Origin: a bacterium
GTDB taxonomy: Bacteria; Krumholzibacteriota; Krumholzibacteriia; LZORAL124-64-63
Length of the DNA: 64,000 nucleotides
NCBI GenBank assembly: GCA_016703265.1
Contig: JADJCK010000001.1
Coordinates: 124,001-188,000, forward strand
Direction: 5' to 3'
Positions 1-8,063 of this stretch are shown here, one piece after another. Below the pieces are notes generated by a model, which was not told the origin of the DNA, did no database searches, and saw only the letters and a list, made by a program, of their open reading frames with translations. A program made the translations under genes and the position numbers. Positions within the stretch are counted from its first letter, which is position 1. Every line of letters starts with the position of its first letter.

Positions 1-783
1 GTAGTGCAGCGGCGGGCCCTCGGTGCTGGGGCGGCGACCGAGGCTCAGGTACACCGGCTGCGCGAAGAGGTTGTTCCAGGTGAAGTACGCGCGGTCGACC
101 TTCAGCGTGCCGTCACCGGGCACGCCGGGCCAGTTGGCGTCGGTGTTCAAGGTGTTGGCCTGGCCGTTGAACATGCCCGTCTGCGTGGATGCGCCCCAGG
201 GCTTGTACATGGACAGGCGGCCGGTGAACGACACGTCGTCGGCCACGGCCGCGTCGAGGTTCAGGCGCAGGCGCGTGGTGTAGAGGATGTCGTTGTCGGT
301 CTTGAAGCCCTGGCGGTAGGCGTCCTGGGCATAGGCCTGCATCATCGCGCCCATGTTCGGGTTGTTCGCCATCATGAACCCGACCCAATCCTTCACGTCG
401 CCGAAGGAGGTCTGGCCCTGGAAGACCTGGAAGGCCGCGTAGTTCTGGCCGATGAACTGGTCGACCTGCGCGGGACCGAACGGGACCATCGGGTCGAAGC
501 TCGGGTTGTAGTTCGGGTCGGTGTAGAACATGGTCCCGAAAACCAGCGCCTGCATGCGCATGCCGTCGATGTAGTCGGGGATCTCGCCCGTCACGTTGTG
601 GGCCTCGACGCGCAGGTCGCCGCCCCACTGGATGGCATCCTTTACGTCGTTGACCTGCAGTTTCTGGATTTTCTTCTCGAGCGCCTTGAGGCGCTCCTCG
701 GTGGTGCGTTCGGCCAGGGCGGTGCCGGCGGCCAGGCTCAGGGCGAGCAGCGCGCCGAGCAGGATGACGAGCTTGCGGTTCAT
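1..783 (-). CDS. DUF3373-type outer-membrane porin-like protein (3' part outside window)
   Basis: Reading from ATG at 783 the frame stays open to the window edge (261 codons). It begins with a signal peptide (MNRK, a Leu/Ala-rich core, then TALA), a short helical segment with TTEERLKALEKK (a coiled coil typical at the N terminus of porin-like proteins), then a region rich in Tyr, Trp, Asn and Gly alternations as in outer-membrane beta strands. The motif LGRRPSTEGPP near the visible end is what I associate with the DUF3373 family, whose function is not established. It lies 74 bp downstream of a cytochrome c gene on the same strand and is probably co-transcribed with it. The C-terminal part is outside the window. 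Family call is from memory of the motif and is not checked. Confidence 0.65.
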   Translation of the reverse strand, partial: MNRKLVILLGALLALSLAAGTALAERTTEERLKALEKKIQKLQVNDVKDAIQWGGDLRVEAHNVTGEIPDYIDGMRMQALVFGTMFYTDPNYNPSFDPMVPFGPAQVDQFIGQNYAAFQVFQGQTSFGDVKDWVGFMMANNPNMGAMMQAYAQDAYRQGFKTDNDILYTTRLRLNLDAAVADDVSFTGRLSMYKPWGASTQTGMFNGQANTLNTDANWPGVPGDGTLKVDRAYFTWNNLFAQPVYLSLGRRPSTEGPPLHY

Positions 784-857
784 GGAGACGCCTCCGTTCA
801 GGGTATGCGGTCGGGGCCCTCGGGCCCGGTTCAGGAGCCGGTGGTTGGCGAAGGCGC

Positions 858-1232
858 TCAACCGCAGGTCATCGGCTGCTCGCTGTCCGCGGCGTGGTCC
901 ACGCAGAACTTGCGGATGGCTTCGAGCATCTCGGGGGTGATGGCGTCGGTGACCATCTTGTCGGCGGTTTCCGGGGTGGCGACCTTGGCGTGGGTTTCCG
1001 CGTAGGCGCCGTCGAAGAACTCGTCCCACTGTTCCTGGATGAGCGTCATCGGCGTGTATTCGCCGGCCGCCGCCTTGGCGCCGTGGCAGACCTTGCAGCT
1101 CGTCTTGAAGAGTTCCTTGCCGTCGAGGGCTTTCGGCTTCTCGGCCTCGTCAGCGGCCATCGCCAGGCCGGCGACGAAGACCAGCGAGGTGACTGCGAGC
1201 AGGACACGCAGGAAGGATGGGGAGCGAAGCAT
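858..1232 (-). CDS. Periplasmic mono-heme c-type cytochrome
   Basis: The product is 124 aa. A signal peptide (hydrophobic residues 8-25 ending AMAA) exports it to the periplasm. A single heme-binding motif C46-K-V-C49-H50 follows, with GKELF before it as in class I cytochromes c; Met residues near YTPM and in the C-terminal half are candidates for the distal ligand. The rest is helical and acidic. It is the upstream member of a two-gene unit with the DUF3373 porin-like gene. The family is small soluble electron carriers; the partner oxidoreductase is not visible here. Start chosen because it gives a complete signal peptide. Confidence 0.8.
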   Translation of the reverse strand: MLRSPSFLRVLLAVTSLVFVAGLAMAADEAEKPKALDGKELFKTSCKVCHGAKAAAGEYTPMTLIQEQWDEFFDGAYAETHAKVATPETADKMVTDAITPEMLEAIRKFCVDHAADSEQPMTCG

Positions 1233-1513
1233 GGAGGCCCTCCGGGGTTTCAGGTGCGGGCGCGACGGCGGGAGTTCAACCGTCTATAGATTGCGAAATT
1301 GATAGACGGATTATCAACAATCAAGCACAAAGTTTAACAACCGGGAACCATCTCTTGCGATGCCAACAGGATGAGAACGATTCTCCAAACTGGAACGCGG
1401 CCTCAGACCGGCGATCGGGCCCCAGCGGCCGCTTAACGCTTGAGCCCGCAGCCGGATTGCCCGAAACTGGGGTTCACGAATAGACCTGAGGCCAACCGGG
1501 AACGGGGGACCGT

Positions 1514-2931
1514 TTGAACGCCGCGATCCTGCTTTTCGAAGACCACACCTGGAGCCGGTTCCAACCGGTGGCCGCCTCCGTGCCGGTGGGAGAACAGCGC
1601 TGCGGGCTGTTCTCCACGCGGGCGAGGCTGGAACTGGCTGGGGCCGCCGGCACCCACTTGGTCCGCCCGTGGTTGCGCCCGCTCTGCCCCGAAGGACCCT
1701 GGCAGGTCGCGCCGGCGATCGCGCCGGGACGGGACGCCTTGTGGATCAGCGGCAGGCTGGCGCCCGCCCCGGCGCTGGTGACGGCGCTGCTGGCGACGGT
1801 GGCGCCCGGGCCCGCGTTTGCCTGGCGGGACGAAGACGGGCTCGTGGCCGCGCGGACGGGAGCGGTTGAGACAGGGGCGCGCCTGGCAGCTGGGTGCGCT
1901 GGAGCGACAACGCCGCCCCGCGGTGGGACGGCCCGGCTGCGGCTCCCGACGACCTGGTCCTGGAACCGGGACCGGGGCAGACGCTGCGGTTCGCGGCCGG
2001 CACGGACCCCGCTGTCGCCCGCAGCCTCGCCGCCGGCCTGGTGGCCGCGTGCGGCGGCGCCGCGCCGGCCCTGAGGCGGGTCTGGGAGATCGTCCCGGCC
2101 ACGGCCGGGGCCCTGGCCGCGGACCTCGGCGCGGCCGTCGCGGCGGGCGGTTGGGAGTGCCGGCCGTTCGGCCTGGCCGCGCTGGAGGCGGCGCCCGGGC
2201 CGTGGGCCGGCCGCACCACCCTGGCGCGCGTCGATGCTGCACAGATGCCGGCCGGCACCTGGCTGCTCGGCGGCGACCTGTGGTGCGGCGCCGAGGTCGC
2301 GCTGGCTCCCGGTTGCGTGGTCGACGCGCGGCGGGGACCGGTGATCCTGGACCGCGGCTGCGACATCGCCCCGCATACGCTGCTGGAAGGGCCCCTGTAC
2401 CTGGGGCCGGGCTGCCGCGTCAAGGCCGGGGCCCGCATCTACGGCGAGTCCAGCTTCGGCATCGGCAACCGGCTGGCGGGGGAGATCGGCGAGTCGACCT
2501 TCGGCGACTTCACCAACAAGCAGCACGAGGGCTTCATCGGCCATGCGGTGCGGGGCTGGTGGGTGAACCTGGGCGCCATGACCACCTGCAGCGACCTCAA
2601 GAACAACTACGGGACCGTGCGCGTGGACCTGGGCGGCGGCAGCGAGGACACCGGGCTGCGCTTTGTCGGGCTGCTCGCCGGCGACCACGTGAAGACGGCC
2701 ATCGGCACGCTGTTCAACACCGGCACCTGCGTGGGGTTCGCGAGCAACATCTTCGGCGGCGCCATGCCGCCCAAGCTGGTGCCCGCCTTCAGCTGGGGAG
2801 GGTCCGAGGCGGCTCCCGCCTACGGCCTGGAGCAGGCGGCGTCCACCGCCGCCGTGGTCATGGGACGGCGCGGCTGCCGGTTCCTGCCGGCCCACCACAA
2901 CCTTTTCGCCCGGCTCGCGGAGGGTGCCTGA
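1514..2931 (+). pseudogene. GlmU-like putative sugar nucleotidyltransferase, frameshifted
   Basis: Two overlapping frames together make one protein. The first (TTG start at 1514) has LFEDHTW, an arginine-rich GLFSTRARLE stretch and WISGRL, as in the N terminus of the putative sugar nucleotidyltransferases of Bacteroidota. After AVETGARLAAG near 1890 this frame degenerates. The second frame, open from 1870, continues with RWSDNAAPRWD and a left-handed beta-helix acyltransferase-like domain with the hallmark motifs NKQHEGFIGH, WVNLGAMTT, SDLKNNYGTV, GDHVKTAIGT and FNTGTCVGF, ending at 2931. Passing from one to the other needs a -1 shift, equivalent to one missing base, between about 1870 and 1895. 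In intact relatives the two halves form one enzyme of about 400 to 470 aa thought to make nucleotide sugars; the substrate is not known. The break could be a real mutation or an assembly error. Confidence 0.75.
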
Positions 2932-3121
2932 CCGTCGCGGCAGCGTGCAGTCTGCCCGGCGCTGCGGCGTGCGATCGTGCCCGATGACGGCGGCGCGGGG
3001 CGCGAGATGGCGCCGGGTTTCCGGGAAGGCCCGGATCGTCGCCGGTCTAAGCTGTTATATAACAACATGATATTACACCATGTTCGAGTTCATTCTCCCC
3101 ATGCACTTCCTAAATCCCATG

Positions 3122-3137
3122 CGGCACGCGAGTTGCT
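3122..3137 (+). promoter_or_regulatory. Sigma54 promoter candidate upstream of the HU/IHF gene
   Basis: CGGCACG, four bases, then TTGCT: GG at 3123-3124 and GC at 3135-3136 are exactly 10 bases apart, matching TGGCACG-N4-TTGCW in all but the first base. It lies about 270 bp before the HU start, in the most AT-rich stretch of the window. The match is as good as those before the flagellar operons, but the distance to the gene is long and a sigma70-type promoter lies between them. Confidence 0.5.
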
Positions 3138-3185
3138 GAAACCCCAGCAAATGTTCTCTGCGCTGTTCGCGATTGGGGACCCAGT

Positions 3186-3206
3186 ATCTACAACAACTTT
3201 GTAGAT
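3186..3206. repeat. Perfect inverted repeat ATCTACAA-N5-TTGTAGAT
   Basis: Eight-base arms separated by CAACT. There is no T-run next to it, so it does not look like a terminator. It lies between the sigma54 and sigma70 promoter candidates of the HU gene, where an operator would be expected. The binding protein is unknown. Confidence 0.55.
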
Positions 3207-3250
3207 CCCGGTTGGTCCACACACGGCAGTTCGCGGGGGACATTTTCTTA

Positions 3251-3279
3251 TTGGCAACGGTTTCGTGAGATGTTAGAAT
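3251..3279 (+). promoter_or_regulatory. Sigma70-type promoter of the HU/IHF gene
   Basis: TTGGCA (3251-3256), a 17-base spacer and TAGAAT (3274-3279); each hexamer matches consensus at 5 of 6 positions. Predicted start near 3286 leaves a leader of about 120 nt before the ATG at 3408. Confidence 0.6.
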
Positions 3280-3304
3280 TCATCACTGTAACCTCCGTTC
3301 ACCA

Positions 3305-3353
3305 ATGCATCTACGAACATGCATCGACAGCGGTGCAGCCATGGCGATGCATC
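3305..3353 (+). repeat. Three ATGCATC repeats in the HU leader
   Basis: ATGCATC occurs at 3305, 3319 and 3347, that is at spacings of 14 and 28 bases. The last copy lies in the palindrome GATGCATC. These sit just downstream of the predicted transcription start and may be operator half-sites or leader RNA elements; no function can be assigned from sequence. Confidence 0.4.
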
Positions 3354-3407
3354 GTCGATGTGAATCGGAATCGCAGCTTCAGGACGCGCAGCAAGAGGGT
3401 TCCCTGC

Positions 3408-3707
3408 ATGACGAAAGCTGAACTGGTCGACCTCATCACCGGGAATACCGGGTTGAATCGGCGGGATACCGTCACGGTCGTCAATCTCATCATGGAGAAT
3501 ATCGGCAGTGCGCTGGCCGCCGGCGACAAGGTCGAGCTGCGCGGTTTCGGCAGCTTCAAGGTCAAGAGCCGGCGCTCGCGCCTGGCGCGCAATCCGCGGA
3601 CAGGTGACGCCGTGGACGTGCCGGCCAAGCGGGTTCCCTATTTCAAGGCCTCCAATGAGCTGAAGGACCGCCTGAACGGGACCGAAGGGTCGACCGACAC
3701 CGAGTAG
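3408..3707 (+). CDS. HU/IHF-family DNA-binding protein
   Basis: The product is 99 aa and covers the whole bacterial histone-like fold: the N-terminal MTKAELVDLI helix, a dimerisation helix, the GFGSFKVK strand turn, the DNA-intercalating arm with RNPRTG, and the closing helix KASNELKDRLNG. RNPRTGD and the length fit both HU and IHF alpha, and I cannot separate them. It bends DNA and could assist looping between sigma54 activators and their promoters. ATG at 3408 was chosen because the family begins MTKAEL and GAGGG lies upstream; the open frame runs further 5' (to 3270) but that part is not conserved. Its upstream region carries sigma54-like and sigma70-like promoters and two kinds of repeats. 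Confidence 0.88.
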   Translation: MTKAELVDLITGNTGLNRRDTVTVVNLIMENIGSALAAGDKVELRGFGSFKVKSRRSRLARNPRTGDAVDVPAKRVPYFKASNELKDRLNGTEGSTDTE

Positions 3708-3765
3708 CCAACTTCCGTTTGTCAGCGGCCGTTCGATGATCTATCTTGTTCGCCGCACATCACGT

Positions 3766-3826
3766 CGCGCGGTGAGGATGACGGTGGGTCCTGCAAGGCG
3801 GGGCCCGACTGCCCGCGCGCGTTTTT
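3766..3826 (+). terminator. Possible terminator after the HU gene
   Basis: CGCGCGG (3766-3772) pairs with CCGCGCG (3813-3819), followed by CG and TTTTT (3822-3826). The loop is long (about 40 nt) and contains smaller GC pairings. The T-run after a GC stem supports termination, but the geometry is not textbook. Confidence 0.4.
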
Positions 3827-3884
3827 GACTGCTGCCGTTCCTCGGGGGCGGGGCCGGCCTTGACCGGTGAAAGGTGGGAAGACG

Positions 3885-3974
3885 ATGCCGAACGGACGCA
3901 AGCGGAAGCGGAAGAAGATCGCGACGCACAAGCGCAAGAAGCGGTTGCGCAAGAACCGCCACAAGAAGAGGTAG
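3885..3974 (+). CDS. AURKAIP1/COX24-domain small basic ribosomal protein
   Basis: A 29-codon frame beginning MPNGRKRKRKK and ending LRKNRHKKR, with 19 Lys or Arg. This pattern (MPSGKKRKRHK, THKRKKR, LRKNRHKK) is the very short protein annotated as AURKAIP1/COX24 domain-containing in Bacteroidota and relatives. The domain is related to mitochondrial mS38 and actinobacterial bS22, which lie in the small ribosomal subunit near the decoding helix. The ATG has GGTGGGAAG upstream. It stands alone, followed by two GC hairpins. Identification is by near-identity to the remembered family pattern; the ribosomal role is family knowledge. Confidence 0.8.
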   Translation: MPNGRKRKRKKIATHKRKKRLRKNRHKKR

Positions 3975-3978
3975 GCTG

Positions 3979-4043
3979 CCGCCGGCCACCGCCCGGATCC
4001 AGGTCCGTGGGCGGTGCCGGCGGACGCCGGACCAGCCGGCGTC
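3979..4043 (+). terminator. Two adjacent GC hairpins after the AURKAIP1/COX24 gene
   Basis: Hairpin one: 3979-3994 pairs with 4009-4023 (15 base pairs with one bulged base). Hairpin two: GACGCCGG (4023-4030) pairs with CCGGCGTC (4036-4043). Neither is followed by a clear T-run, so termination or 3'-end protection is inferred from position only. Confidence 0.45.
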
Positions 4044-4093
4044 CCTACTGAACCGAGTCGCGTCAGGATCACATCGCGGAGGGAGCCTCGCCG

Positions 4094-4483
4094 ATGACCG
4101 GAAACTCGCCGGAGCGACGCCGGGCCCAGCGCGTCAGCGCCAACCTCAAGCTCGAAGTCAAGGTACCGGGCGCCGATGCTCGGACGGCCACGCTGCAGAC
4201 GATCAACATCAGTTCGTCGGGCGTGTATTTCCGTTCCGACCACTTTGTGCCGCCGATGACCCGCCTGGCCATGGAGATCGAGGTCAGTGTCCCCGCCGAC
4301 GACGGCGGGGAGCACGGCACCGCCCTGGTGCCTTGCGACGGACTCGTGGTCCGCGTGACCCCGGAGACCGAGGTCCCCGACTGTGCCGACTACGAGGTAG
4401 CCGTGTTCTTCACGGGCATCACCCCGGAAGGCATGGCCAACCTCGAGCGCCATATCGCCCTGCTCATCGACGATCCGGACTGA
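4094..4483 (+). CDS. PilZ-domain cyclic-di-GMP-binding protein
   Basis: A single-domain protein of 129 aa. The two parts of the PilZ ligand site are present: R8-R9-x-x-x-R13 near the N terminus and NISSSGVYF (the [D/N]-x-S-x-x-G motif) at about 36-44, followed by the beta-barrel strands. A protein of this type binds cyclic di-GMP and passes the signal to a partner; next to flagellar genes a YcgR-like effect on motility is plausible but not shown. There is no N-terminal YcgR domain. A short Ser/Glu-rich N terminus precedes the motif. It lies 164 bp before the kinase at 4648 and may be transcribed with it or separately. Confidence 0.85.
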   Translation: MTGNSPERRRAQRVSANLKLEVKVPGADARTATLQTINISSSGVYFRSDHFVPPMTRLAMEIEVSVPADDGGEHGTALVPCDGLVVRVTPETEVPDCADYEVAVFFTGITPEGMANLERHIALLIDDPD

Positions 4484-4556
4484 CCCCGGCGCCGTCCCCG
4501 CCCCGCTGCGTGCGACGGCGCAACCGCCTGCCACGGTTGTTTTTCGCCATTGCCCC

Positions 4557-4583
4557 TCAAGCCACCCATGGCCCGGTCGAAAA
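4557..4583 (+). promoter_or_regulatory. Possible sigma28 promoter upstream of the REC-PAS kinase
   Basis: TCAAGCCA (4557-4564), an 11-base spacer and GTCGAAAA (4576-4583). The -10 matches GCCGATAA at 6 of 8 positions, and the -35 starts TCAAG like the stronger element before flgM. It is 65 bp before the start codon. Confidence 0.35.
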
Positions 4584-4647
4584 CGGACGGGTAACGGTGC
4601 GCTCCGCCGGCGCGCCGCTCGCTAACCCGTGCCGATGGGGCCCGCAG

Positions 4648-6159
4648 ATGACCGATCCGTCCGAACGCCTGATCCTGGTCGTCGACGACTCGCCGCCGAC
4701 GTGCCTGTACCTCAAGCGCCTGCTTGAACGCAAGGGCTATCGTGTGCTCACGGCGGGGGACGGCGTCGTGGGCGTCCGCATGGCGATGGAGCACCTGCCG
4801 GACCTGATCCTGCTGGACAAGGAAATGCCCGGGATGCACGGCTTCGACGTGAGCCGCATCCTGCGCCGGCACAACGACACGAGCGGCATCCCCATCCTGA
4901 TGATCAGCTCCGAGTCGCAGATCGAGGAGAAGATCCGCGGCCTGGACATGGGCGCCGACGACTTCATCGCCAAGGGCATCTCGGGCGAGGAGCTCTATTC
5001 GAAGATCAATGCGTTCCTGCGCATCAAGGACCTGCAGGACAGCCTGCGCCGCGAGAGCGACAAGCTGAACCAGATCTTCCGCTACCTGCACGAGCCGGTG
5101 GCGATCTGCGGCGCCGACGACCGCCTGCTGCTGGCCAGCCAGGTCTTCCTGAGCCTGCTGCGGATGCCGCGCGAAGTGACGCAGTTCAAGTCCATGACCG
5201 AGATCCTGATGACGCTCGAGGTGGGGCCCGAGACCATCGCGCAACTGCAGGCCGGGACGCACGAGGACGTGCGGCTGAAGATCACGCTCGACGAGAAGAC
5301 GACGTACCTGAAGTGCCGCACGGCGCGGATCCACCTCGGCGAGGACAGCACGGCGCTCGCCTACATCTTCAGCGACGTCACGCGCGAGGTCGAGGCCGAG
5401 CAGATGAAGGCCGATTTCCACTCGATGATCGCCCACGACCTGCGCTCGCCGATGTCGGTGATCCAGGGCTACGTTTCGCTGATGGCCAGCGGCAAGACCG
5501 GCGCCATCAACGCCACGCAGAACGAGTTCCTCGAGTCGGTCAATCGCAAGATCGGGGAAATGACGTCGCTGCTGAACGACTTCCTGGACATCAACAAGAT
5601 CGATGCCGGGTTCGTCAACCTGAAGTGCGACGACATGAACCTTGGCGAACTGGTGGCCGGCGTCGTCGACGACCTGACGCCCATGGCCGAGAGCTCGGAC
5701 ATCGCGATCGAGGTGAACCTGCCCGAATACGCCCTGCTGGTGCACGCCGATTCGCTGCGGGTGACGCAGATCATGCGCAACCTGCTGTCGAACGCGATCA
5801 AGTACAACGTCGAGGGCGGGTGGATACGGCTGTCGCTGGCGGTCGAAGGCCGCTGGGCGCGGGTCGAGATCTGCGATGGCGGCATCGGCATGAGCGAGGA
5901 CGAGCAGCGCGTGCTCTTCCAGCCGTACACGCGGGGCTCCTCGCAGCGCCGCATCAAGGGCGTCGGGCTGGGCGTGGTCATCGTCAAGAAGCTGGTCGAG
6001 AGCCACGGCGGCACCGTCACGGTCGCCAGCGCCCCGGGGCGCGGGTCGACCTTCGTCTTCACCCTGCCGCTGGCGATCGGACCCGCCAGCGAGGGGCCCG
6101 GGACGCCGGATTCGGCCGTGGAAGCCCTGACCGTGGACCAGCCGACCGCCGTCCACTAA
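4648..6159 (+). CDS. Hybrid sensor histidine kinase (receiver-PAS-HisKA-HATPase)
   Basis: The product is 503 aa and cytoplasmic, with no membrane segment. An N-terminal receiver domain (about 6-122) has acidic D13-D14, phosphoacceptor D57, switch S87 and K109. A PAS-like region follows (about 135-245), then the dimerisation domain with phosphorylated H263 in HSMIAHDLRSP, and an ATPase domain with NLLSNAIKYN, DGGIGM, GVGLGVVIVKK and GRGSTF. With the receiver first, it probably takes phosphate from another kinase and passes it on, or is tuned by it. No partner regulator is adjacent. The ATG at 4648 follows a poor ribosome site, but the receiver begins immediately; the frame extends further upstream without similarity. 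A sigma28-like promoter and a downstream terminator suggest a monocistronic unit. Confidence 0.85.
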   Translation: MTDPSERLILVVDDSPPTCLYLKRLLERKGYRVLTAGDGVVGVRMAMEHLPDLILLDKEMPGMHGFDVSRILRRHNDTSGIPILMISSESQIEEKIRGLDMGADDFIAKGISGEELYSKINAFLRIKDLQDSLRRESDKLNQIFRYLHEPVAICGADDRLLLASQVFLSLLRMPREVTQFKSMTEILMTLEVGPETIAQLQAGTHEDVRLKITLDEKTTYLKCRTARIHLGEDSTALAYIFSDVTREVEAEQMKADFHSMIAHDLRSPMSVIQGYVSLMASGKTGAINATQNEFLESVNRKIGEMTSLLNDFLDINKIDAGFVNLKCDDMNLGELVAGVVDDLTPMAESSDIAIEVNLPEYALLVHADSLRVTQIMRNLLSNAIKYNVEGGWIRLSLAVEGRWARVEICDGGIGMSEDEQRVLFQPYTRGSSQRRIKGVGLGVVIVKKLVESHGGTVTVASAPGRGSTFVFTLPLAIGPASEGPGTPDSAVEALTVDQPTAVH

Positions 6160-6189
6160 TCGATCACCCGCTGCTTCCTATCCGGCCAG

Positions 6190-6228
6190 GCCGGTTGCCC
6201 TCCGGGGCAGCCGGCCGGTCGACTTTTT
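6190..6228 (+). terminator. Rho-independent terminator after the hybrid kinase
   Basis: GCCGGTTGCCC (6190-6200), loop TCCG, GGGCAGCCGGC (6205-6215): 11 pairs including one G-T. TTTTT follows at 6224-6228. It isolates the kinase gene from the flgF operon. Confidence 0.75.
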
Positions 6229-6381
6229 CCCGTCGGCAATTCCTGCCCGTGCGGCAGTTCCTGCCGGGCCGGGACGGGCGCCGCGTCCGGCGAGCCCTGC
6301 AACCGCGATTGCGCCCCGCGCCGTGGCATTCCTGCCCCGGCAATGCCTGCCGCCCGCCGTGACAGCGGCCGCCGATGATGG

Positions 6382-6397
6382 AGGCACGCTGCTTGCG
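6382..6397 (+). promoter_or_regulatory. Sigma54 promoter of the flgF-csrA operon
   Basis: AGGCACG, four bases, TTGCG: GG 6383-6384 and GC 6395-6396, 10 bases apart. Transcription would start near 6408, about 30 nt before the flgF GTG. Genes from flgF to csrA follow without a strong terminator until 16285. Confidence 0.75.
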
Positions 6398-6437
6398 GAT
6401 CCGGCGGGAATCATTGTGTCCCGGGGAAGGAGTGCCC

Positions 6438-7235
6438 GTGATCCGCAGCCTCAACACCGCCGCGCGCGCCATGCAGCTGGAACAGGTGCGCATCGACGCC
6501 CTGGCCAACAACCTGGCCAATGCGTCGGCGAGCGGCTTCCGGCAGATCATCACGCGGTTGGCCGAACCCGCGAAGGAGTCGGCAGGTACGCCGGCAGCCG
6601 ATGCTGCCGCCCAGGCGGCCGGGGCCGCGCGCACGCCGGCCGGCGGCGCGGCCGAACCGCGCTGGCGCCCGGTGTCGCGCGCCGACCTTTCGCACGCCCT
6701 CGATGCACGCCCCGGCCCGATCCGGCCGTCGGGCCGCGACACGGACGTGGCCATCATGGGCCGCGGGTTCTTCGAGATCCAGACCGCCGACGGGCCGCGC
6801 TACACGCGCAACGGGTCGTTCATCCTCGACAATGACCGTCAATTGACCACGCCCGACGGCCACCCTGTGGCGGGCGACGGTGGCGCGCTGCGCCTGGACG
6901 GCAACGAATTCTCGATCGCCAACGACGGCACCGTGACCGTGGACGGGCAGGCCGTGGGCCGCCTGAAGCTGGTCGACTTCGCCGATCCCTCGAAGCTGGA
7001 ACACATGGGTGATGCGTTGCTCAGGGCGCCGGCCGACATGGCCCCGCAGCCGGTGGCGCTCGAGGACACCATCGTCGCCCAGGGCCATATCGAGGGCAGC
7101 AACGTGAACGCGATCGACACGCTCGTGGCCATGATCGAGGCCCAGCGTGCCTTCGAGATCCACAGCAAGGTGCTGCAGAAGGAAGACGACCTCCTGAGCA
7201 AGTCGGTGAACAACCTGCCCCGGACGAGCGCCTAG
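6438..7235 (+). CDS. flgF: Flagellar proximal rod protein FlgF
   Basis: The product is 265 aa, of the flagellar hook-basal body family. The N terminus (VIRSLNTAARAM, IDALANNLANASASGF) is the coiled-coil D0 helix with the family ANNLAN motif; GRGFFEIQT, RNGSFILD and the C-terminal LVAMIEAQRAFEIHSKV helix follow. Between about 43 and 80 it has an Ala/Pro-rich insertion not seen in flgG next to it. It is first in the operon and directly precedes flgG, the usual FlgF position. It would be exported by the flagellar type III system to form the rod. GTG at 6438 is chosen because GGAAGGAG lies 6 bases upstream; the frame is open further 5' without similarity. Confidence 0.88.
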   Translation: MIRSLNTAARAMQLEQVRIDALANNLANASASGFRQIITRLAEPAKESAGTPAADAAAQAAGAARTPAGGAAEPRWRPVSRADLSHALDARPGPIRPSGRDTDVAIMGRGFFEIQTADGPRYTRNGSFILDNDRQLTTPDGHPVAGDGGALRLDGNEFSIANDGTVTVDGQAVGRLKLVDFADPSKLEHMGDALLRAPADMAPQPVALEDTIVAQGHIEGSNVNAIDTLVAMIEAQRAFEIHSKVLQKEDDLLSKSVNNLPRTSA

Positions 7236-7268
7236 GACGGCAACGTCCGGCGGGAAAGGTGATGTGAC

Positions 7269-8060
7269 ATGATCAGAGCGATGGGGTCCGCCGCCTCGGG
7301 CATGAAGGCCCAGCAGATGAACATCGACACGATCGCCAACAACCTGGCGAACGTGAATACGACGGGCTACAAGCGCAGCCACACCGAATTCCAGGACCTG
7401 CTGTACGAGAAGGTCATGCCAGGCGGGCTCGTCAACGCCGAAGGTCGGGCTACGCCCGTGCGCGTGGAGGTCGGCCACGGCGTGAAGCTGGTGGCCACGA
7501 ACAAGAACTTTGACCAGGGCACGATCGTCGCCACGGGCAACCCGCTGGACGTGATGATCGAGGGCGACGGCTTCTTCCAGCTGCGCATGCCCGACGGCAC
7601 CATCAAGTACACCCGTGACGGCAGCTTCAAGATGGACGCCGACCGCAATGTCGTCACCGCAGAGGGCTACCGCCTCGAGCCGGCTCTCGTGATCCCCGAG
7701 GATGCCCTCGAGGTGTCGGTGTCGCGCGACGGCATCGTCAGCACCATGGTGCAGGGCGACGACGCCAATGTGCAGGAGATCGGCCAGCTGGAACTGGCGC
7801 GCTTCCCGAACGCGGCCGGCCTGGCCGCCCTCGGCGGCAACGTCTTCAGCCAGACGCCGGGCAGCGGCCAGCCGATCCTGGGCCAGCCTGGCCTCGAGGG
7901 CATGGGCGCCACCTCGGCCGGCTACCTGGAAATGAGCAACGTCGAGACGGTGGACGAGCTCGTCAACATGATCACGGCGCAGCGCGCCTATGAACTCAAC
8001 TCCAAGACCATCACCATGGCCGACGAGATGCTGCAGATCGTCAACCGGCTGGTGAGGTAG
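7269..8060 (+). CDS. flgG: Flagellar distal rod protein FlgG
   Basis: The product is 263 aa, the normal FlgG length. MIRAMGSAASGMKAQQMNID and IANNLANVNTTGYKRS form the N-terminal D0 helix; the segment after it (FQDLLYEKVMPGG) is the FlgG-specific stretch that stiffens the distal rod compared with the hook. GDGFFQLRMPDG, YTRDGSFKMD and the C-terminal VDELVNMITAQRAYELNSK complete the family pattern. It is the rod section passing through the P and L rings, whose genes follow in the same operon. GGGAAAGGTGATG precedes the start. Confidence 0.95.
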   Translation: MIRAMGSAASGMKAQQMNIDTIANNLANVNTTGYKRSHTEFQDLLYEKVMPGGLVNAEGRATPVRVEVGHGVKLVATNKNFDQGTIVATGNPLDVMIEGDGFFQLRMPDGTIKYTRDGSFKMDADRNVVTAEGYRLEPALVIPEDALEVSVSRDGIVSTMVQGDDANVQEIGQLELARFPNAAGLAALGGNVFSQTPGSGQPILGQPGLEGMGATSAGYLEMSNVETVDELVNMITAQRAYELNSKTITMADEMLQIVNRLVR

Positions 8061-8063
8061 GCC

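Noticed and set aside
3270..3407. Longer N terminus for the HU/IHF protein
   Set aside because: The frame is open but overlaps the promoter -10 box and leader repeats, and the family starts at MTKAEL.
4484..4647. Cyclic-di-GMP riboswitch between the PilZ and kinase genes
   Set aside because: None of the conserved GEMM segments (such as GCAAA before the tetraloop-receptor stem) could be found.
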